Positions 1-11,950 are shown, counted from the first letter of the stretch. The stretch: 64,000 bases of DNA from Marinibacterium sp050389775 (GCF_050389775.1 NZ_CP177150.1:1-64000); one strand, 5' to 3'. Made by a program: numbers and translations. Notes: generated by a model not told the origin, from the letters alone.

Positions 1-1212
1 ATGAGAGAACGGTCTTTTGCGGCTGATACGAAGGATCAACCCTTCGACGAGATCATCCTACAGCAAGGAGAGTTGATTTCCGACCGCCTCAATATGTTGC
101 GGCAGGAACAGTATCCTCCGGACGCCCAAAAAGGTCTGCGTCAGTTTTCGTTGGCCGAGGTTGCCTACTATCTCGGTGTGACCCAGTCGACCATTAAGAA
201 GCTTCATCTCGAAGGCAAAGGTCCTGAACCTGAAACATCGTCTTCTGGGAGGCGCAGCTACTCGGCCGAGCAGATGCTTGAGCTGAGAGCTTATCTCGAT
301 AAGCATGGTCGTCCCGGAAAGCGCCGTTATGTCCCCTATCGGCAGCCTGGCGAAGAACTGCACGTTGTGTCCGTCGTGAACTTCAAAGGTGGCTCCGGAA
401 AAACCACTACCGCCGCCCACCTCGCGCAGCACTTGGCGTTGAAAGGGCATCGAGTTCTTGCGATCGACTTGGACCCCCAAGCCTCGCTCACAGCTTTGCA
501 CGGCATTCAGCCAGAACTCGACGACGTGCCTTCGCTCTACGAGACACTTCGGTATGATGACGAGCGCAAACCGATCTCGGAGGTGATCCGGCCAACAAAC
601 TTCCCCAACCTAGATATCGTTCCGGCAAGTCTTGAGCTTCAAGAGTACGAATACGATACCCCGGTCGCTTTGACGAGCAGCGATTCCCATGAGGGCCGTG
701 CCTTCTTCACTCGTATATCGAAGGCGCTTAACGAGGTTGAAGATCGCTATGACGTGGTCGTAATCGATTGTCCTCCTCAGCTGGGCTACCTCACGCTCAC
801 TGCTCTGACGGCTTCATCTTCGGTAATTGTGACAGTCCATCCTCAGATGCTGGACGTCATGTCGATGAGCCAGTTTCTCCTGATGCTGGGCGGGATCATG
901 AAGACGATCCGTGATGCTGGAGCGAACATGCGCCTGAAGTGGTTCCGTTACCTCGTAACGCGATTTGAACCAACGGACGGTCCCCAAAAGCAGATGGTTG
1001 GGTTCCTCCAGGCGATGTTCCCAAATCAGATGCTGTCGAATCCTATGTTGAAATCTACGGCGATCTCCGATGCTGGGATTACCAAGCAGACGCTTTACGA
1101 AGTTGAACGGTCTCAGTTCGTGCGGACAACTTACGACCGCGCCGTGACGTCTTTAAATGATGTGAACGACGAAATCGCTGAACTGATCCATAGGGCTTGG
1201 GGGCGAGAGTGA
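1..1212 (+). CDS. repA: RepA, ParA-type partition ATPase of a repABC plasmid
   Basis: Plasmid partition ATPase and, in this family, autorepressor of the repABC operon. The 403-aa protein has an N-terminal MerR-like helix-turn-helix region (about residues 45-105) and a deviant Walker A motif, KGGSGKTT, near residues 129-136. An ATPase core follows, including the VVIDCPPQLG segment. This length and layout are typical of RepA rather than the shorter chromosomal ParA. It is followed by RepB and RepC genes in the same direction, which fixes the identity by context. The window starts exactly at its ATG, so the promoter and upstream operator cannot be seen. Confidence 0.95.
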   Translation: MRERSFAADTKDQPFDEIILQQGELISDRLNMLRQEQYPPDAQKGLRQFSLAEVAYYLGVTQSTIKKLHLEGKGPEPETSSSGRRSYSAEQMLELRAYLDKHGRPGKRRYVPYRQPGEELHVVSVVNFKGGSGKTTTAAHLAQHLALKGHRVLAIDLDPQASLTALHGIQPELDDVPSLYETLRYDDERKPISEVIRPTNFPNLDIVPASLELQEYEYDTPVALTSSDSHEGRAFFTRISKALNEVEDRYDVVVIDCPPQLGYLTLTALTASSSVIVTVHPQMLDVMSMSQFLLMLGGIMKTIRDAGANMRLKWFRYLVTRFEPTDGPQKQMVGFLQAMFPNQMLSNPMLKSTAISDAGITKQTLYEVERSQFVRTTYDRAVTSLNDVNDEIAELIHRAWGRE

Positions 1213-1217
1213 CTGTG

Positions 1218-1259
1218 GTTTTGACAGCCGTGCAGAACGCTAGTTTTGACAGCCGTGCA
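1218..1259 (+). repeat. Two 17-bp direct repeats between repA and repB
   Basis: The sequence GTTTTGACAGCCGTGCA occurs at 1218-1234 and again at 1243-1259, a 25-bp period. It fills most of the short non-coding gap between the repA stop and the repB start. Partition (parS/inc) sites of repABC plasmids are often in or near this operon, so these repeats are a candidate RepB-binding centromere. They do not match the usual palindromic parS form, so the role is inference. Confidence 0.5.
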
Positions 1260-1315
1260 ACTGTCGAAATGCGGGCTGCGCGCCGGTTGGATTCTGACGA
1301 AAGGGAGATGGCTTG

Positions 1316-2311
1316 ATGGCTCGCAAAGACCTCCTGAAGAGCGTTATGGCCGGTTCGACGGAACAGTCGAAGGATTCCGGTCGCTCTGGATACGCGATGC
1401 GCGGTGCTTCGAAATCGATGAAGGTTTCAATCGATAGCCTTGCGGAGAACTCGAAGCGTCTCCTTGAAGGCGAAACCATTGTCGAGATCGATCCGAAATT
1501 GATCGATGTGTCATTCGTTTCGGATCGGCTTAGTGATGACGATGTTGCTTTCGACGAACTGAAAGCATCGATCGCAGCGGGTCGCCAGGACACGCCAGTA
1601 TTGCTTAGACCGCATCCGGAAGCGGATGGCCGCTATATGATCGTCTTTGGGCATCGCCGTGTGCGAGTTGCATCGGCGCTCGGCCGTAAGGTTCGCGCAG
1701 TTGTAAAGCCAATGGACGATGTGGCTCATGTTCTTGCTCAAGGGCAGGAAAACACTGCGCGCGCAGATCTCTCATTTATTGAGAAGGCCCTATTTGCGAG
1801 GAGCCTCTTGGATATGGGGCAAGCAAAGGATGTGATCCAGTCTGCCCTTACCATCGATGGGACGTTGCTTTCACGGATGCTGTCAGTGGCGCAGAACGTC
1901 CCTCGGCACGTCATCGAACAGATTGGGCCGGCCAAGCAGATTGGGCGTGATCGCTGGGAAGACTTCAAGAAGTTGGCTTCGGAACCATCGAATGGCAAGA
2001 TCCTCAAGGGAGCTTTGGAGTTCGACGGGTTTCAAAACCTCGACAGTGATGCTCGCTTTGAGTTCCTGCACAGCAAGCTGGCAGAAGCGGGCAGGGCGCC
2101 GAAGCGCCGAAAAACGCGTGCTACGCCCAAGAAACGAACCTGGACTGCCGGCAAAGGCCGCATCAAGGGAGTCATCGGTCGTTCCGGAAAGGCATTCAGC
2201 ATTTCGCTTACGGCACAAGATTCAACCGAGTTCGGGGACTTTCTCTCGGGTCGGCTTGATCAGCTGTACAGCGAATTCCTCGCTACGAAAGAGGAGCAGT
2301 CAGAACAATGA
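1316..2311 (+). CDS. repB: RepB, ParB-type centromere-binding protein
   Basis: Partition protein that binds parS sites and works with RepA. The 331-aa product has a ParB/RepB N-terminal domain (about residues 55-160, with the GHRRVRVASALG and ENTARADLSFIEKA segments typical of ParB-fold nucleotide-binding domains), then a helix-turn-helix region and a basic linker (KRRKTRATPKKR) before the C-terminal dimerisation part. I chose the ATG at 1316 because a purine-rich AAGGGAGA lies just upstream; an in-frame TTG one codon earlier is less likely. It lies between repA and repC, the invariant order for these operons. Confidence 0.93.
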   Translation: MARKDLLKSVMAGSTEQSKDSGRSGYAMRGASKSMKVSIDSLAENSKRLLEGETIVEIDPKLIDVSFVSDRLSDDDVAFDELKASIAAGRQDTPVLLRPHPEADGRYMIVFGHRRVRVASALGRKVRAVVKPMDDVAHVLAQGQENTARADLSFIEKALFARSLLDMGQAKDVIQSALTIDGTLLSRMLSVAQNVPRHVIEQIGPAKQIGRDRWEDFKKLASEPSNGKILKGALEFDGFQNLDSDARFEFLHSKLAEAGRAPKRRKTRATPKKRTWTAGKGRIKGVIGRSGKAFSISLTAQDSTEFGDFLSGRLDQLYSEFLATKEEQSEQ

Positions 2312-2471
2312 TCTAGGCAAAAGAAAAGCCCCCAAGCAGCGTGGCCTGAGAGCTAATCTGAAAAGTTTGGTCGCTTAGAAGATATCTCTCCCGCGAATCA
2401 CTGTCAACAAGAACGCCACTTCGGCGAACGGCTTTCTTTTGCCTCCACATAACTGGAGGTGAGAAACAGGC
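2312..2471. promoter_or_regulatory. repB-repC control region: expected counter-transcribed RNA and an SD-sequestering hairpin
   Basis: In repABC plasmids the repB-repC gap encodes a small antisense RNA that limits RepC synthesis. This 160-bp gap is the right size and place, but I could not define the antisense promoter or terminator with confidence. Directly visible is a hairpin with CCTCCA at 2442-2447 and TGGAGG at 2454-2459 (6-nt loop). Its 3' arm is the Shine-Dalgarno sequence of repC, so folding would hide the ribosome site. A second small hairpin, CGCC/GGCG, lies near 2413-2426. Confidence 0.55.
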
Positions 2472-3752
2472 ATGAAACATACAGGTTGGCGCAAGCCGAC
2501 ACCGGGTCTTGGCATTGCAGCGCAGCTTGCCCAAGCCGGTGAACGGGTGGCTGTATCCAAATCGCGGGCCCTCGTGGCGGTGAAGCGCGTGGGCGTGTAC
2601 ATTGGACTCAAGGCCGGAGATGTGATGCTCCTCGACACGCTCGGGGCGTTTACACAGGCCCAGGACTGGGAGGAGGGGCAGCGTCCGATCGTCTGGGCGT
2701 CAAACGCCTATCTGATGGAGCAGACCGGGTTCTCGCTCTCCGCGCTCAAGCGCCATGCTCGGCGTCTGGCCGAGATCGGCGTGATTTCCTTCCAGGACAG
2801 CCCCAACGGCAAGCGTTGGGGCCGCAGAGACGCTGAGGGGCGCATCGTCGAGGCCTACGGCTTCGATCTCTCGCCGCTGTCGGCGCGTGTTGAGGAATTC
2901 GACGAGCTTCATGCCGAGTTGCAGGCTGAACGCGAACTCTGCCAGCGCCTGAAGCGCCAGATCACTGTTGCACGCCGGATGATCCGCGCGCGCATCGAAG
3001 CGGCCGTCAGCAGCGCGCTGCGTGGGCCCTGGGCGCAGTTCGCCGGGCTCTTCGAGGAGCTTCTGGATCGGTTGCCGCGCCGTCATGAAGCCTCCGAACA
3101 GCTTGTGCGGCTGCTAACTTGGTTCAAGGAGCTCCAGGAGCGCGTCGAAGCTGCCTATCTCAATGCAACTGAGGTCGTCCAACCTGTGAAAAACAGGCCC
3201 GAAACCAAGGAACGAGTTTCTGAGAAGACCCAAGAAATGAACCCCAGGGAGGTCATTTCTGACACCCACATACTAATTACAAACCAACTTAATCCTGTAA
3301 AATGTAATTCCTCAGAAAATGAGGAAGCGGCGAGTGGTGCGCCCAATGTTCGACCCGACGAACAGGTTGATAGGGAGTTGGACGTGTGGGTCACCGAGGT
3401 CAGCAAGAAGCGGACGGCGCTGGACCTGCCCACCGTGATGCAGGCTTGTCCCGAATTCGCGTCCTGGGCGCGCAATATGGATGGGTTCCTGAAGGATTGG
3501 GGCGATCTCCACCGGGTCGCGGGTCAACTGAGGCCGATGATCGGGGTATCTGAGCATGCCTGGAACGTAGCGCAGGACCGGCTCGGCAAACAGGTGGCGA
3601 CAGCGGCGCTGGCGCTTGTCTTCGAGAAGCATTGTGCGGGCGAGGTTTCGTCGCCGGGCGGCTATCTGCGCGGCATGGTCGAGAAGGCCGGGGCAGGCGA
3701 GCTGCATCTCGAGCGCAGCTTCTACGGCAGGCTCAGCGGGCTGGCGGCGTGA
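2472..3752 (+). CDS. repC: RepC replication initiator
   Basis: Replication initiator of the repABC family, 426 aa, close to the usual length of about 400-440. The N-terminal half (to about residue 150) holds the winged-helix DNA-binding core, with the recognisable segment VWASNAYLMEQTGFSLSALK near residue 75. An acidic, lower-complexity linker follows (about residues 235-300, with locally lower GC), then a C-terminal conserved region. The origin of such plasmids normally lies inside repC. The start is the ATG after the GGAGG site that is part of the leader hairpin. The gene ends 12 bp from the convergent recombinase gene. Confidence 0.93.
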   Translation: MKHTGWRKPTPGLGIAAQLAQAGERVAVSKSRALVAVKRVGVYIGLKAGDVMLLDTLGAFTQAQDWEEGQRPIVWASNAYLMEQTGFSLSALKRHARRLAEIGVISFQDSPNGKRWGRRDAEGRIVEAYGFDLSPLSARVEEFDELHAELQAERELCQRLKRQITVARRMIRARIEAAVSSALRGPWAQFAGLFEELLDRLPRRHEASEQLVRLLTWFKELQERVEAAYLNATEVVQPVKNRPETKERVSEKTQEMNPREVISDTHILITNQLNPVKCNSSENEEAASGAPNVRPDEQVDRELDVWVTEVSKKRTALDLPTVMQACPEFASWARNMDGFLKDWGDLHRVAGQLRPMIGVSEHAWNVAQDRLGKQVATAALALVFEKHCAGEVSSPGGYLRGMVEKAGAGELHLERSFYGRLSGLAA

Positions 3753-3764
3753 TGGGGCAGGGGA

Positions 3765-4862
3765 TCAGAGGCCGGCGGCCTTGGTCAGGTTCACGCGGAA
3801 CCGATCGCGTCTGCGCTGGTAGCGGCGGGTCATCTCGGCCGAGGCATGTCCGAGATGTTTCTGGACGTAGCGCTCGTCGACTTCTGCCGAACTGGCGAGA
3901 CCAGCACGCAAGCTGTGACCGGAGAACAGAGTCAGTCGTTCTTTCTCGGGCAGCTCCGATCGGATGCCGGCATCGAGGACCGTACGCTTGATCAGGCGTG
4001 CAACATGTTTGTCGTTCAGCCGCGTTTCGGTCGTCCGTTTGCCATCGCGCGTGATGCCGACGAAAACCGGACCGAAGTCAATCTTTGCGAAATGCAGCCA
4101 TTGCTTCAGCGCATGCACGGGGCAGGTCTGATCCCTCGAGCCGCGACCGATCTCGACCTCGCGCCAGCCGGTCTTGGCGTTGAGAGTGAGCAGGGCGCCT
4201 TTGTCGAAGATCTGGATCCAGCCACCGGACTCCGGTGTGTCGTCCTTCTGCACGTCGAGGCTGACGATTTCCGAGCGGCGCAGACCTCCGGCATAGCCGA
4301 GCAGCAGGATTGCCCGATCCCGCAGCCCGCGCAGATCATAGGGCAGAGTGGCGACCATCGCGACGATGTCCTCGGCCAGGATTGCTTCCTTCTGAACCGG
4401 CGGGCGCGCATGCTTGCGCTTGATTCCTGCCAGCACCGTGGCGATGTGCCGGTTCTTGCGATCTAAGGTGAAACCCCGCTGCGCATAGTTCCAGGCGAGA
4501 CCGGACAGGCGGCGGTCGATGGTTGAGACGGATAAGGCAGGGGAGGAACCTGATCCGGACGCAAGATCGGCGAGATAAAGGCCGATCATCTCAGCAGACG
4601 GAGGCAGCGGTTCCGCGCCCTTCATCCGGCACCAGCGCGCGAAATGCGCCCAGTCTTTCGCGTAGGCTTTCAGCGTGTTGTCGGAGGCTGCGGCGCGCGC
4701 ATAGTCGCGGGCGGTGTCCACCAGGCGATCGAGCGTGCCGGAGCCAGCCACATACGCGGGCAGGGCGATCCCATCGCTTCTGTCTTGACCTCTCTCGTCG
4801 CCTTGAGCATCAACAGACTTACCCGAATGCGATGACATCGAATTCTCGTTGTCTGAGTCCAT
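3765..4862 (-). CDS. Tyrosine recombinase (integrase/resolvase-like)
   Basis: Site-specific recombinase of the tyrosine (phage integrase) family, 365 aa. The N-terminal SAM-like DNA-binding domain spans roughly residues 45-150 and the catalytic domain 160-355. Catalytic residues visible are Arg in GGLRRSE (about 195), His-x-x-Arg in GHSLRAG (316/319), His in KHLGHAS (339) and Tyr in TRRYQRR (348), so the active site is complete. It is convergent with repC, and a dif-like inverted repeat lies about 50 bp upstream of its start. That placement suggests plasmid multimer resolution rather than phage integration. An alternative is an integrase left from an insertion event. The start ATG is reasonable but not proven. 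Confidence 0.88.
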   Translation of the reverse strand: MDSDNENSMSSHSGKSVDAQGDERGQDRSDGIALPAYVAGSGTLDRLVDTARDYARAAASDNTLKAYAKDWAHFARWCRMKGAEPLPPSAEMIGLYLADLASGSGSSPALSVSTIDRRLSGLAWNYAQRGFTLDRKNRHIATVLAGIKRKHARPPVQKEAILAEDIVAMVATLPYDLRGLRDRAILLLGYAGGLRRSEIVSLDVQKDDTPESGGWIQIFDKGALLTLNAKTGWREVEIGRGSRDQTCPVHALKQWLHFAKIDFGPVFVGITRDGKRTTETRLNDKHVARLIKRTVLDAGIRSELPEKERLTLFSGHSLRAGLASSAEVDERYVQKHLGHASAEMTRRYQRRRDRFRVNLTKAAGL

Positions 4863-4914
4863 TCATTCCCCGAAAATTTGCTAATTTTGAGACCGTGCTG
4901 CAGCCTATTCTACA

Positions 4915-4943
4915 ATGTCCGATAATGCAAACTTATTGGACAT
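4915..4943. other. Candidate dif/loxP-like recombination site
   Basis: Two 11-bp arms, ATGTCCGATAA (4915-4925) and TTATTGGACAT (4933-4943), are inverted with a single mismatch and flank a 7-bp spacer. This is the architecture of a tyrosine-recombinase core site. The inner arm ends ATAA...TTAT also match the inner ends of Xer dif sites. It lies between the recombinase gene and the divergent DUF1403 gene. An operator for either gene is the main alternative. Confidence 0.5.
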
Positions 4944-5019
4944 AGAGGAGACCAGCAAGGCGGGGCGTTTACCGCGCTATTATCTGGCCAAAAGCGCCGC
5001 GCAACTGTAGGCTGCGGCC

Positions 5020-5904
5020 ATGACACTTGCCCGACCGGATCCCCTCAGCGCCCTTGGCACCCCGTCAGGGATACCCTCCTGGGCCTCTTCCGCGCGCGCG
5101 GAAGACCTTGAAGATGCTGCGTTCTTTTCGGGTGCGGTGCTGAGCCAGCTGCATCTTGTGCTGGAATGCGAAGGGGTGCCCCTCGCCCTGCTGCGGGACA
5201 GGCTGGCGTTGCGTGCTGCGGCGGCCTGCGTCGCGTTTTCCGGGCGCCCCGAGCGGGCCGCAGAGCTGCGCGACGCGATCCACCTTCTGCGCCCCGGCGA
5301 CCTGCCCGGACCGGCCGGGGAAACCTGCCTTGAATGGCGCCGGGCCGCGGAGCGGCCCCTTTCGGTCAAGTCGCTGGCCCGCGCGCTGCCGGGCATTGAG
5401 CCGGGACAGATCGCAACATGGCTCGACGCGGGACGCGGACCGCCGGTGACCCGTGCAGCGATGGTGCTGGAGGCGGTGCTGTCCGAGGCGCCGCGCGCGA
5501 CGACGCCGGCGCTGGTCCTGGCAGATGCCGCCCTCGCGCAGGCGCTTGGCTGGCCTCATCTGGTCCCGCTGCTGGCCACGGGCCTGAAGCGTGCCGATTT
5601 GCGCAAGCAGGGCTGTGACCTGCGGCTGGCCTGCCATCGCGCGTTGATCGGATCGTGCTCTGAGGCGGTTCGGCTTTCCGCCGACCTCACCCGCCGGGCG
5701 GCGCATCTGAAGGCGGTCACCCCGAAGCTGCGGGCCAAGGCGGCAGGCGCCGCCGTCGAGATGCTCCTGACCTGCGACGCCGTGGCCCCCGCGGCCCTGC
5801 CGATGCCCGATCGCGCCGCGCGGCGGCTCTGCGACCGTCTGGTCGATCTCGGGGCGGTGCGCGAACTGACCGGGCGCGACACCTTCCGGCTCTACGGGGT
5901 GTAG
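5020..5904 (+). CDS. DUF1403 family protein
   Basis: A 294-aa alanine- and arginine-rich, mainly helical protein with no signal peptide or membrane segment. It resembles DUF1403, a family of unknown function common on alphaproteobacterial plasmids. Recognisable stretches are the N-terminal AEDLEDAAFFSGAVLSQLH, the central SVKSLARALPG and the C-terminal RRLCDRLVDLGAVRELTGR. The ScpB-like gene starts 2 nt after its stop, so the two are almost certainly co-transcribed. That pairing suggests a link to plasmid DNA organisation or segregation, but the biochemical role is unknown. Confidence 0.8.
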   Translation: MTLARPDPLSALGTPSGIPSWASSARAEDLEDAAFFSGAVLSQLHLVLECEGVPLALLRDRLALRAAAACVAFSGRPERAAELRDAIHLLRPGDLPGPAGETCLEWRRAAERPLSVKSLARALPGIEPGQIATWLDAGRGPPVTRAAMVLEAVLSEAPRATTPALVLADAALAQALGWPHLVPLLATGLKRADLRKQGCDLRLACHRALIGSCSEAVRLSADLTRRAAHLKAVTPKLRAKAAGAAVEMLLTCDAVAPAALPMPDRAARRLCDRLVDLGAVRELTGRDTFRLYGV

Positions 5905-5906
5905 CG

Positions 5907-6521
5907 ATGGTGAAGGATCGCTCCGACCTCGAGCTTGACCGCGAGTTGCCCGACCTGCCGCCTGAGCTGCGCTGGCGGGAATGGATGCGCCGGATCGAGG
6001 CGGTGCTCTTTGCCTCGGCCTCGCCGGTCCCCCGCGAGGACTTGGTCCGCGTCGTGGGGCAGGGGGCCTCGGTCGACCTGCTGGTCGAGGATCTGGCCGT
6101 CGATCTGGAGGGGCGGGCATTCGAAATCGCTCAAGTCGCCGGCGGCTGGATGTTCCGGACGCGGGCTATCTACGCCCCAGCGATCCGCGCTGCGGCGGAT
6201 GTCGGGGATCAATTACTGGACCTGAGCGAATTCGACGTCGCGGTCCTGGCGGCCATCGCCTATCACCAGCCGATCACGCGCGACGGGCTGAAGGACATCT
6301 TCGGCAAGGAGATCAGCCGTGATCTGATTGGGCGACTGCATGCACGCGGCTTGATCGGGACCGGGCCACGGTCGCCTCGACGCGGTGCACCCTATACCTT
6401 CGTCACCACAGAGCAGTTCCTCGTCGCCTTCGGGTTGGAGAGCCTTCTCGATCTTCCCGATCGGGAGCAGTTGGAGGATGCTGGGGTTGTGGTGGAAGCT
6501 TCACAAGTCGATTTCGGGTAA
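5907..6521 (+). CDS. ScpB-like segregation and condensation protein
   Basis: A 204-aa protein with the tandem winged-helix layout of ScpB, the partner of SMC-ScpA/kleisin complexes. The first domain starts at RRIEAVLFASASPVPREDL (residues 31-49) and the second at FDVAVLAAIAYHQPITRDG (about 110-128), followed by the GLIGTG and GAPYTFVTTEQF segments typical of ScpB C-termini. No plasmid SMC or ScpA gene is in the window, so this copy either works with chromosomal partners or has its own role with the DUF1403 protein, two bases upstream. Confidence 0.85.
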   Translation: MVKDRSDLELDRELPDLPPELRWREWMRRIEAVLFASASPVPREDLVRVVGQGASVDLLVEDLAVDLEGRAFEIAQVAGGWMFRTRAIYAPAIRAAADVGDQLLDLSEFDVAVLAAIAYHQPITRDGLKDIFGKEISRDLIGRLHARGLIGTGPRSPRRGAPYTFVTTEQFLVAFGLESLLDLPDREQLEDAGVVVEASQVDFG

Positions 6522-6668
6522 CGCGTTGCCGGTCTCCGTTGCCGATGCCTGACGCAATCTCGGTCGTCCTTCTTATCGTTTCATCCGCAGTGCAACGATT
6601 CATGCGGAGAGCCAAAAATACTCACAATTTCAATGTGATATCCGTTGCATCCCTTTGAAGACGTCCAC

Positions 6669-6803
6669 TTGCTCGATTCTGGTCGAGAAGATGTCGTCGC
6701 CTATGCCTGCGAGCAGTTCTTCGTCTGTTTTGGGCTGGAAGACCTTCACGAACTTCCTGACCTGGAGCAACTGGCGCAGGCCGTGGTGGTCGCTTCGTCG
6801 TGA
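6669..6803 (+). pseudogene. Remnant of a second scpB C-terminus
   Basis: In one frame this stretch reads EQFFVCFGLEDLHELPDLEQ (6711-6770) and on to a TGA at 6801. It aligns with the intact ScpB end, EQFLVAFGLESLLDLPDREQ. No start codon or upstream domains remain. It is therefore the tail of a diverged duplicate, or of a different scpB allele brought in by recombination. It may mark an old recombination edge just before the toxin-antitoxin module. Confidence 0.6.
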
Positions 6804-6853
6804 GAGCGATGCGGTGTTCGCATGCTGCAACCCGTTCACACGATCTAAAGGAA

Positions 6854-6888
6854 TTTCGAATATTTCGAGTGTTGCGATTGTTTCGAAT
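6854..6888. promoter_or_regulatory. Repeated TTTCGAAT motifs upstream of the toxin-antitoxin operon
   Basis: The motif TTTCGAAT occurs at 6854-6861 and 6881-6888, with a near copy, TTTCGAG, at 6863-6869. Its TTCGAA core is palindromic. It sits 50-80 bp before the antitoxin start in AT-richer DNA, where an autoregulatory operator would be expected. Operator function is inferred from position only. Confidence 0.4.
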
Positions 6889-6936
6889 GAAGGATAGCCT
6901 ATATCCAACACGAGACGAGAGAACTGGAGAGAGAAG

Positions 6937-7401
6937 ATGAACGCCCTCAGAAAAGAGGCGTTCTTTGATCGTTTGCCTGACGAGGTCGAGATCAAGAACG
7001 CCGAACAACTCAGAACGATTGTCGCCTCCCAGATCAAGGAAGGCGAACCGACAAAGCTGTCGCTCGCCCTGGAAGGCGGCGAAGTTCGCACCGTGACGCT
7101 TGCGCCCGCCCTGACGGCTTCGCTGCTCGAGGTGCTGCGGCTCGTCTCGAGCGGTCGCGGGTTTCGGATGATCCCTGTCGAGTCAGAGTTGACCACGCAG
7201 CAGGCGGCGGACCTTCTCAACGTGTCCCGCCCATTCCTGGTAAAGCTTCTCGAGGAAGGCGAAATTCCGTTTGCGAAGACCGGCCGTCATCGCCGGGTTC
7301 GGGCCGACGACCTCTTTGCCTACAAGGAGAAGCGTGATGCGTCTCGCTCGGACGCTTTGAGCGACCTTGCCACAATGGATGCGGAAGAAGGTCTTATATG
7401 A
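6937..7401 (+). CDS. HTH (excisionase-like) antitoxin
   Basis: A 154-aa DNA-binding protein. The C-terminal part (about residues 85-140) is a MerR/excisionase-type helix-turn-helix, seen as LTTQQAADLLNVSRPFLVKL followed by GEIPFAKTGRHRRV. The N-terminal part probably binds the toxin. It overlaps the PIN gene by 4 bp (ATGA), the usual arrangement of type II toxin-antitoxin pairs of this class, in which the HTH protein is antitoxin and autorepressor. A GGAGAGA ribosome site precedes the ATG. Confidence 0.82.
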   Translation: MNALRKEAFFDRLPDEVEIKNAEQLRTIVASQIKEGEPTKLSLALEGGEVRTVTLAPALTASLLEVLRLVSSGRGFRMIPVESELTTQQAADLLNVSRPFLVKLLEEGEIPFAKTGRHRRVRADDLFAYKEKRDASRSDALSDLATMDAEEGLI

Positions 7402-7973
7402 GCCGATACGCAGATCGGTTCACGGCTCTCCTCGACGCTTGCGTCCTTGGCGGTGCACTTCGCAGAAACATGCTCCTGAGCCTGGCCGAGGCCGGCTTGT
7501 TCCGGCCTCGGTGGAGCAGTCGCATTCTTGACGAGACCCAGAAGGCAATCACCCAGATCACCAAGGGCGAAACCGATGGTTCCCGGCAAAGGGCGGCAAT
7601 CGAGGCGGCGTTCCCTGAAGCGCTGGTGACAGGCTATGAGATCTTCGAAGGCAAGCTCGCACTGCCGGATCCGGGCGACAACCACGTGCTGGCAGCGGCC
7701 ATCGCGACGTCTGCTTCAGTCATCGTGACGGACAATCTTGCCGACTTTCCTTCCGCGGTTCTGGACCCGCATGCCATCCAGGCGATTTCCGCTGACGACT
7801 TCATCGCCGATACAATCGAGCTGGATCCTTCGGAGGCCATTCTGGCCCTGCGCCGCATGCGCGAGCGTTTCAAAAATCCAGCGCTCGATGTTGCGGCCTT
7901 GATTCACAAGTCCGAAGCACAGGGCCTATTGCAGGTTGCGACTTTCATGGATGAGTACCAGTCGTTCCTGTAG
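7398..7973 (+). CDS. PIN-domain toxin (putative ribonuclease)
   Basis: A 191-aa PIN-fold protein. Acidic residues that would bind metal are visible in the N-terminal LLDACVLGG (Asp about 12), the central LPDPGDNHVLAAA (Asp/Asn near 94) and VIVTDNLADFP (Asp about 110-115). This is the VapC-like nuclease layout, although the protein is longer than classic VapC (about 130 aa). It matches the longer PIN family that pairs with excisionase-type antitoxins. Translationally coupled to the antitoxin, it probably serves plasmid maintenance. The RNA target cannot be inferred. Confidence 0.82.
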   Translation: MSRYADRFTALLDACVLGGALRRNMLLSLAEAGLFRPRWSSRILDETQKAITQITKGETDGSRQRAAIEAAFPEALVTGYEIFEGKLALPDPGDNHVLAAAIATSASVIVTDNLADFPSAVLDPHAIQAISADDFIADTIELDPSEAILALRRMRERFKNPALDVAALIHKSEAQGLLQVATFMDEYQSFL

Positions 7974-8025
7974 CTTGCTTTTTCCTGGCGAACGGACGAA
8001 GAACCTGTTTCCTTGACGCTGCTAA

Positions 8026-8738
8026 TCACGCCATGGCCCGTTCCAGTCTCTGCTTCCGACGCTCCCAGTCGGGCATCACCTTGTTGAGGAGCTCGAAGAA
8101 GGCAGCCCCGTGATGAGGCTCCGCCACGTGGCAGAGCTCGTGGGTGATCACGTAGTCGATCGCGTCGACTGGCGCCTGCACGAGGCGGCGGTTCAGTAGC
8201 AGACGTCCGGCCGGTGACATGGACCCCCACCTCTGCCGGGTCTGACGTACGATGAGTCCCTTCGGCCTGAATGCCTCAGGGTCTGGGAAATGACCGAGAC
8301 ATAGTTCGATCCGTTCCGGAAACTTGATGTAGGCTCGGTCTCGATACCATGCCTCGACCAGTTCACGTGTCACCTCCGGCTTGGTCGGCCGGTGCGTCTG
8401 CACGACGATGAAACCGCGGATCAGCTTCACGCTTTCCTGGACGTGAGGGACGACCTTCAGCCGGTACTGGCGCCCGAGGTAGAGATGGGTTTCCCCGGCG
8501 ACGAACCTGCGCTCTGGCGTGCGTGGCAGGAACTGCGCAAAATACCGCTGCTGCCTTGTCACCCATGCCGCGCGCTTCCGCAGCTTGGCTTCGATGGCGT
8601 CTAGTGTCGCGTCCTCCGGGGCTGCGATCACCACCGACGCATCCGGTTCGACGGCGATCTCCAATGTCTTCCTCGGCCGGCGAACGATCTCGTACTGGAT
8701 CTCCTGCTCGCCGTACTGCAGGCAATGCAACTCCCGCG

Positions 8739-8742
<4 letters not shown>
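8026..8742 (-). CDS. YgjP/M48-like zinc metallopeptidase of the hsd operon
   Basis: A 238-aa predicted metal-dependent hydrolase of the YgjP/DUF45 (SprT/M48-like) group. The zinc-binding signature HELCHVAEPHHG lies near residues 195-206, giving the HExxH form, with further His residues. It has no signal peptide, so it should act in the cytoplasm. Its ATG overlaps the hsdR stop by 4 bp, making it the last gene of the restriction operon. Genes of this family are often next to type I hsdR, but their substrate is unknown; turnover of the restriction enzyme or of DNA-protein complexes is only a guess. Confidence 0.85.
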
Positions 8743-11950
<3,208 letters not shown>

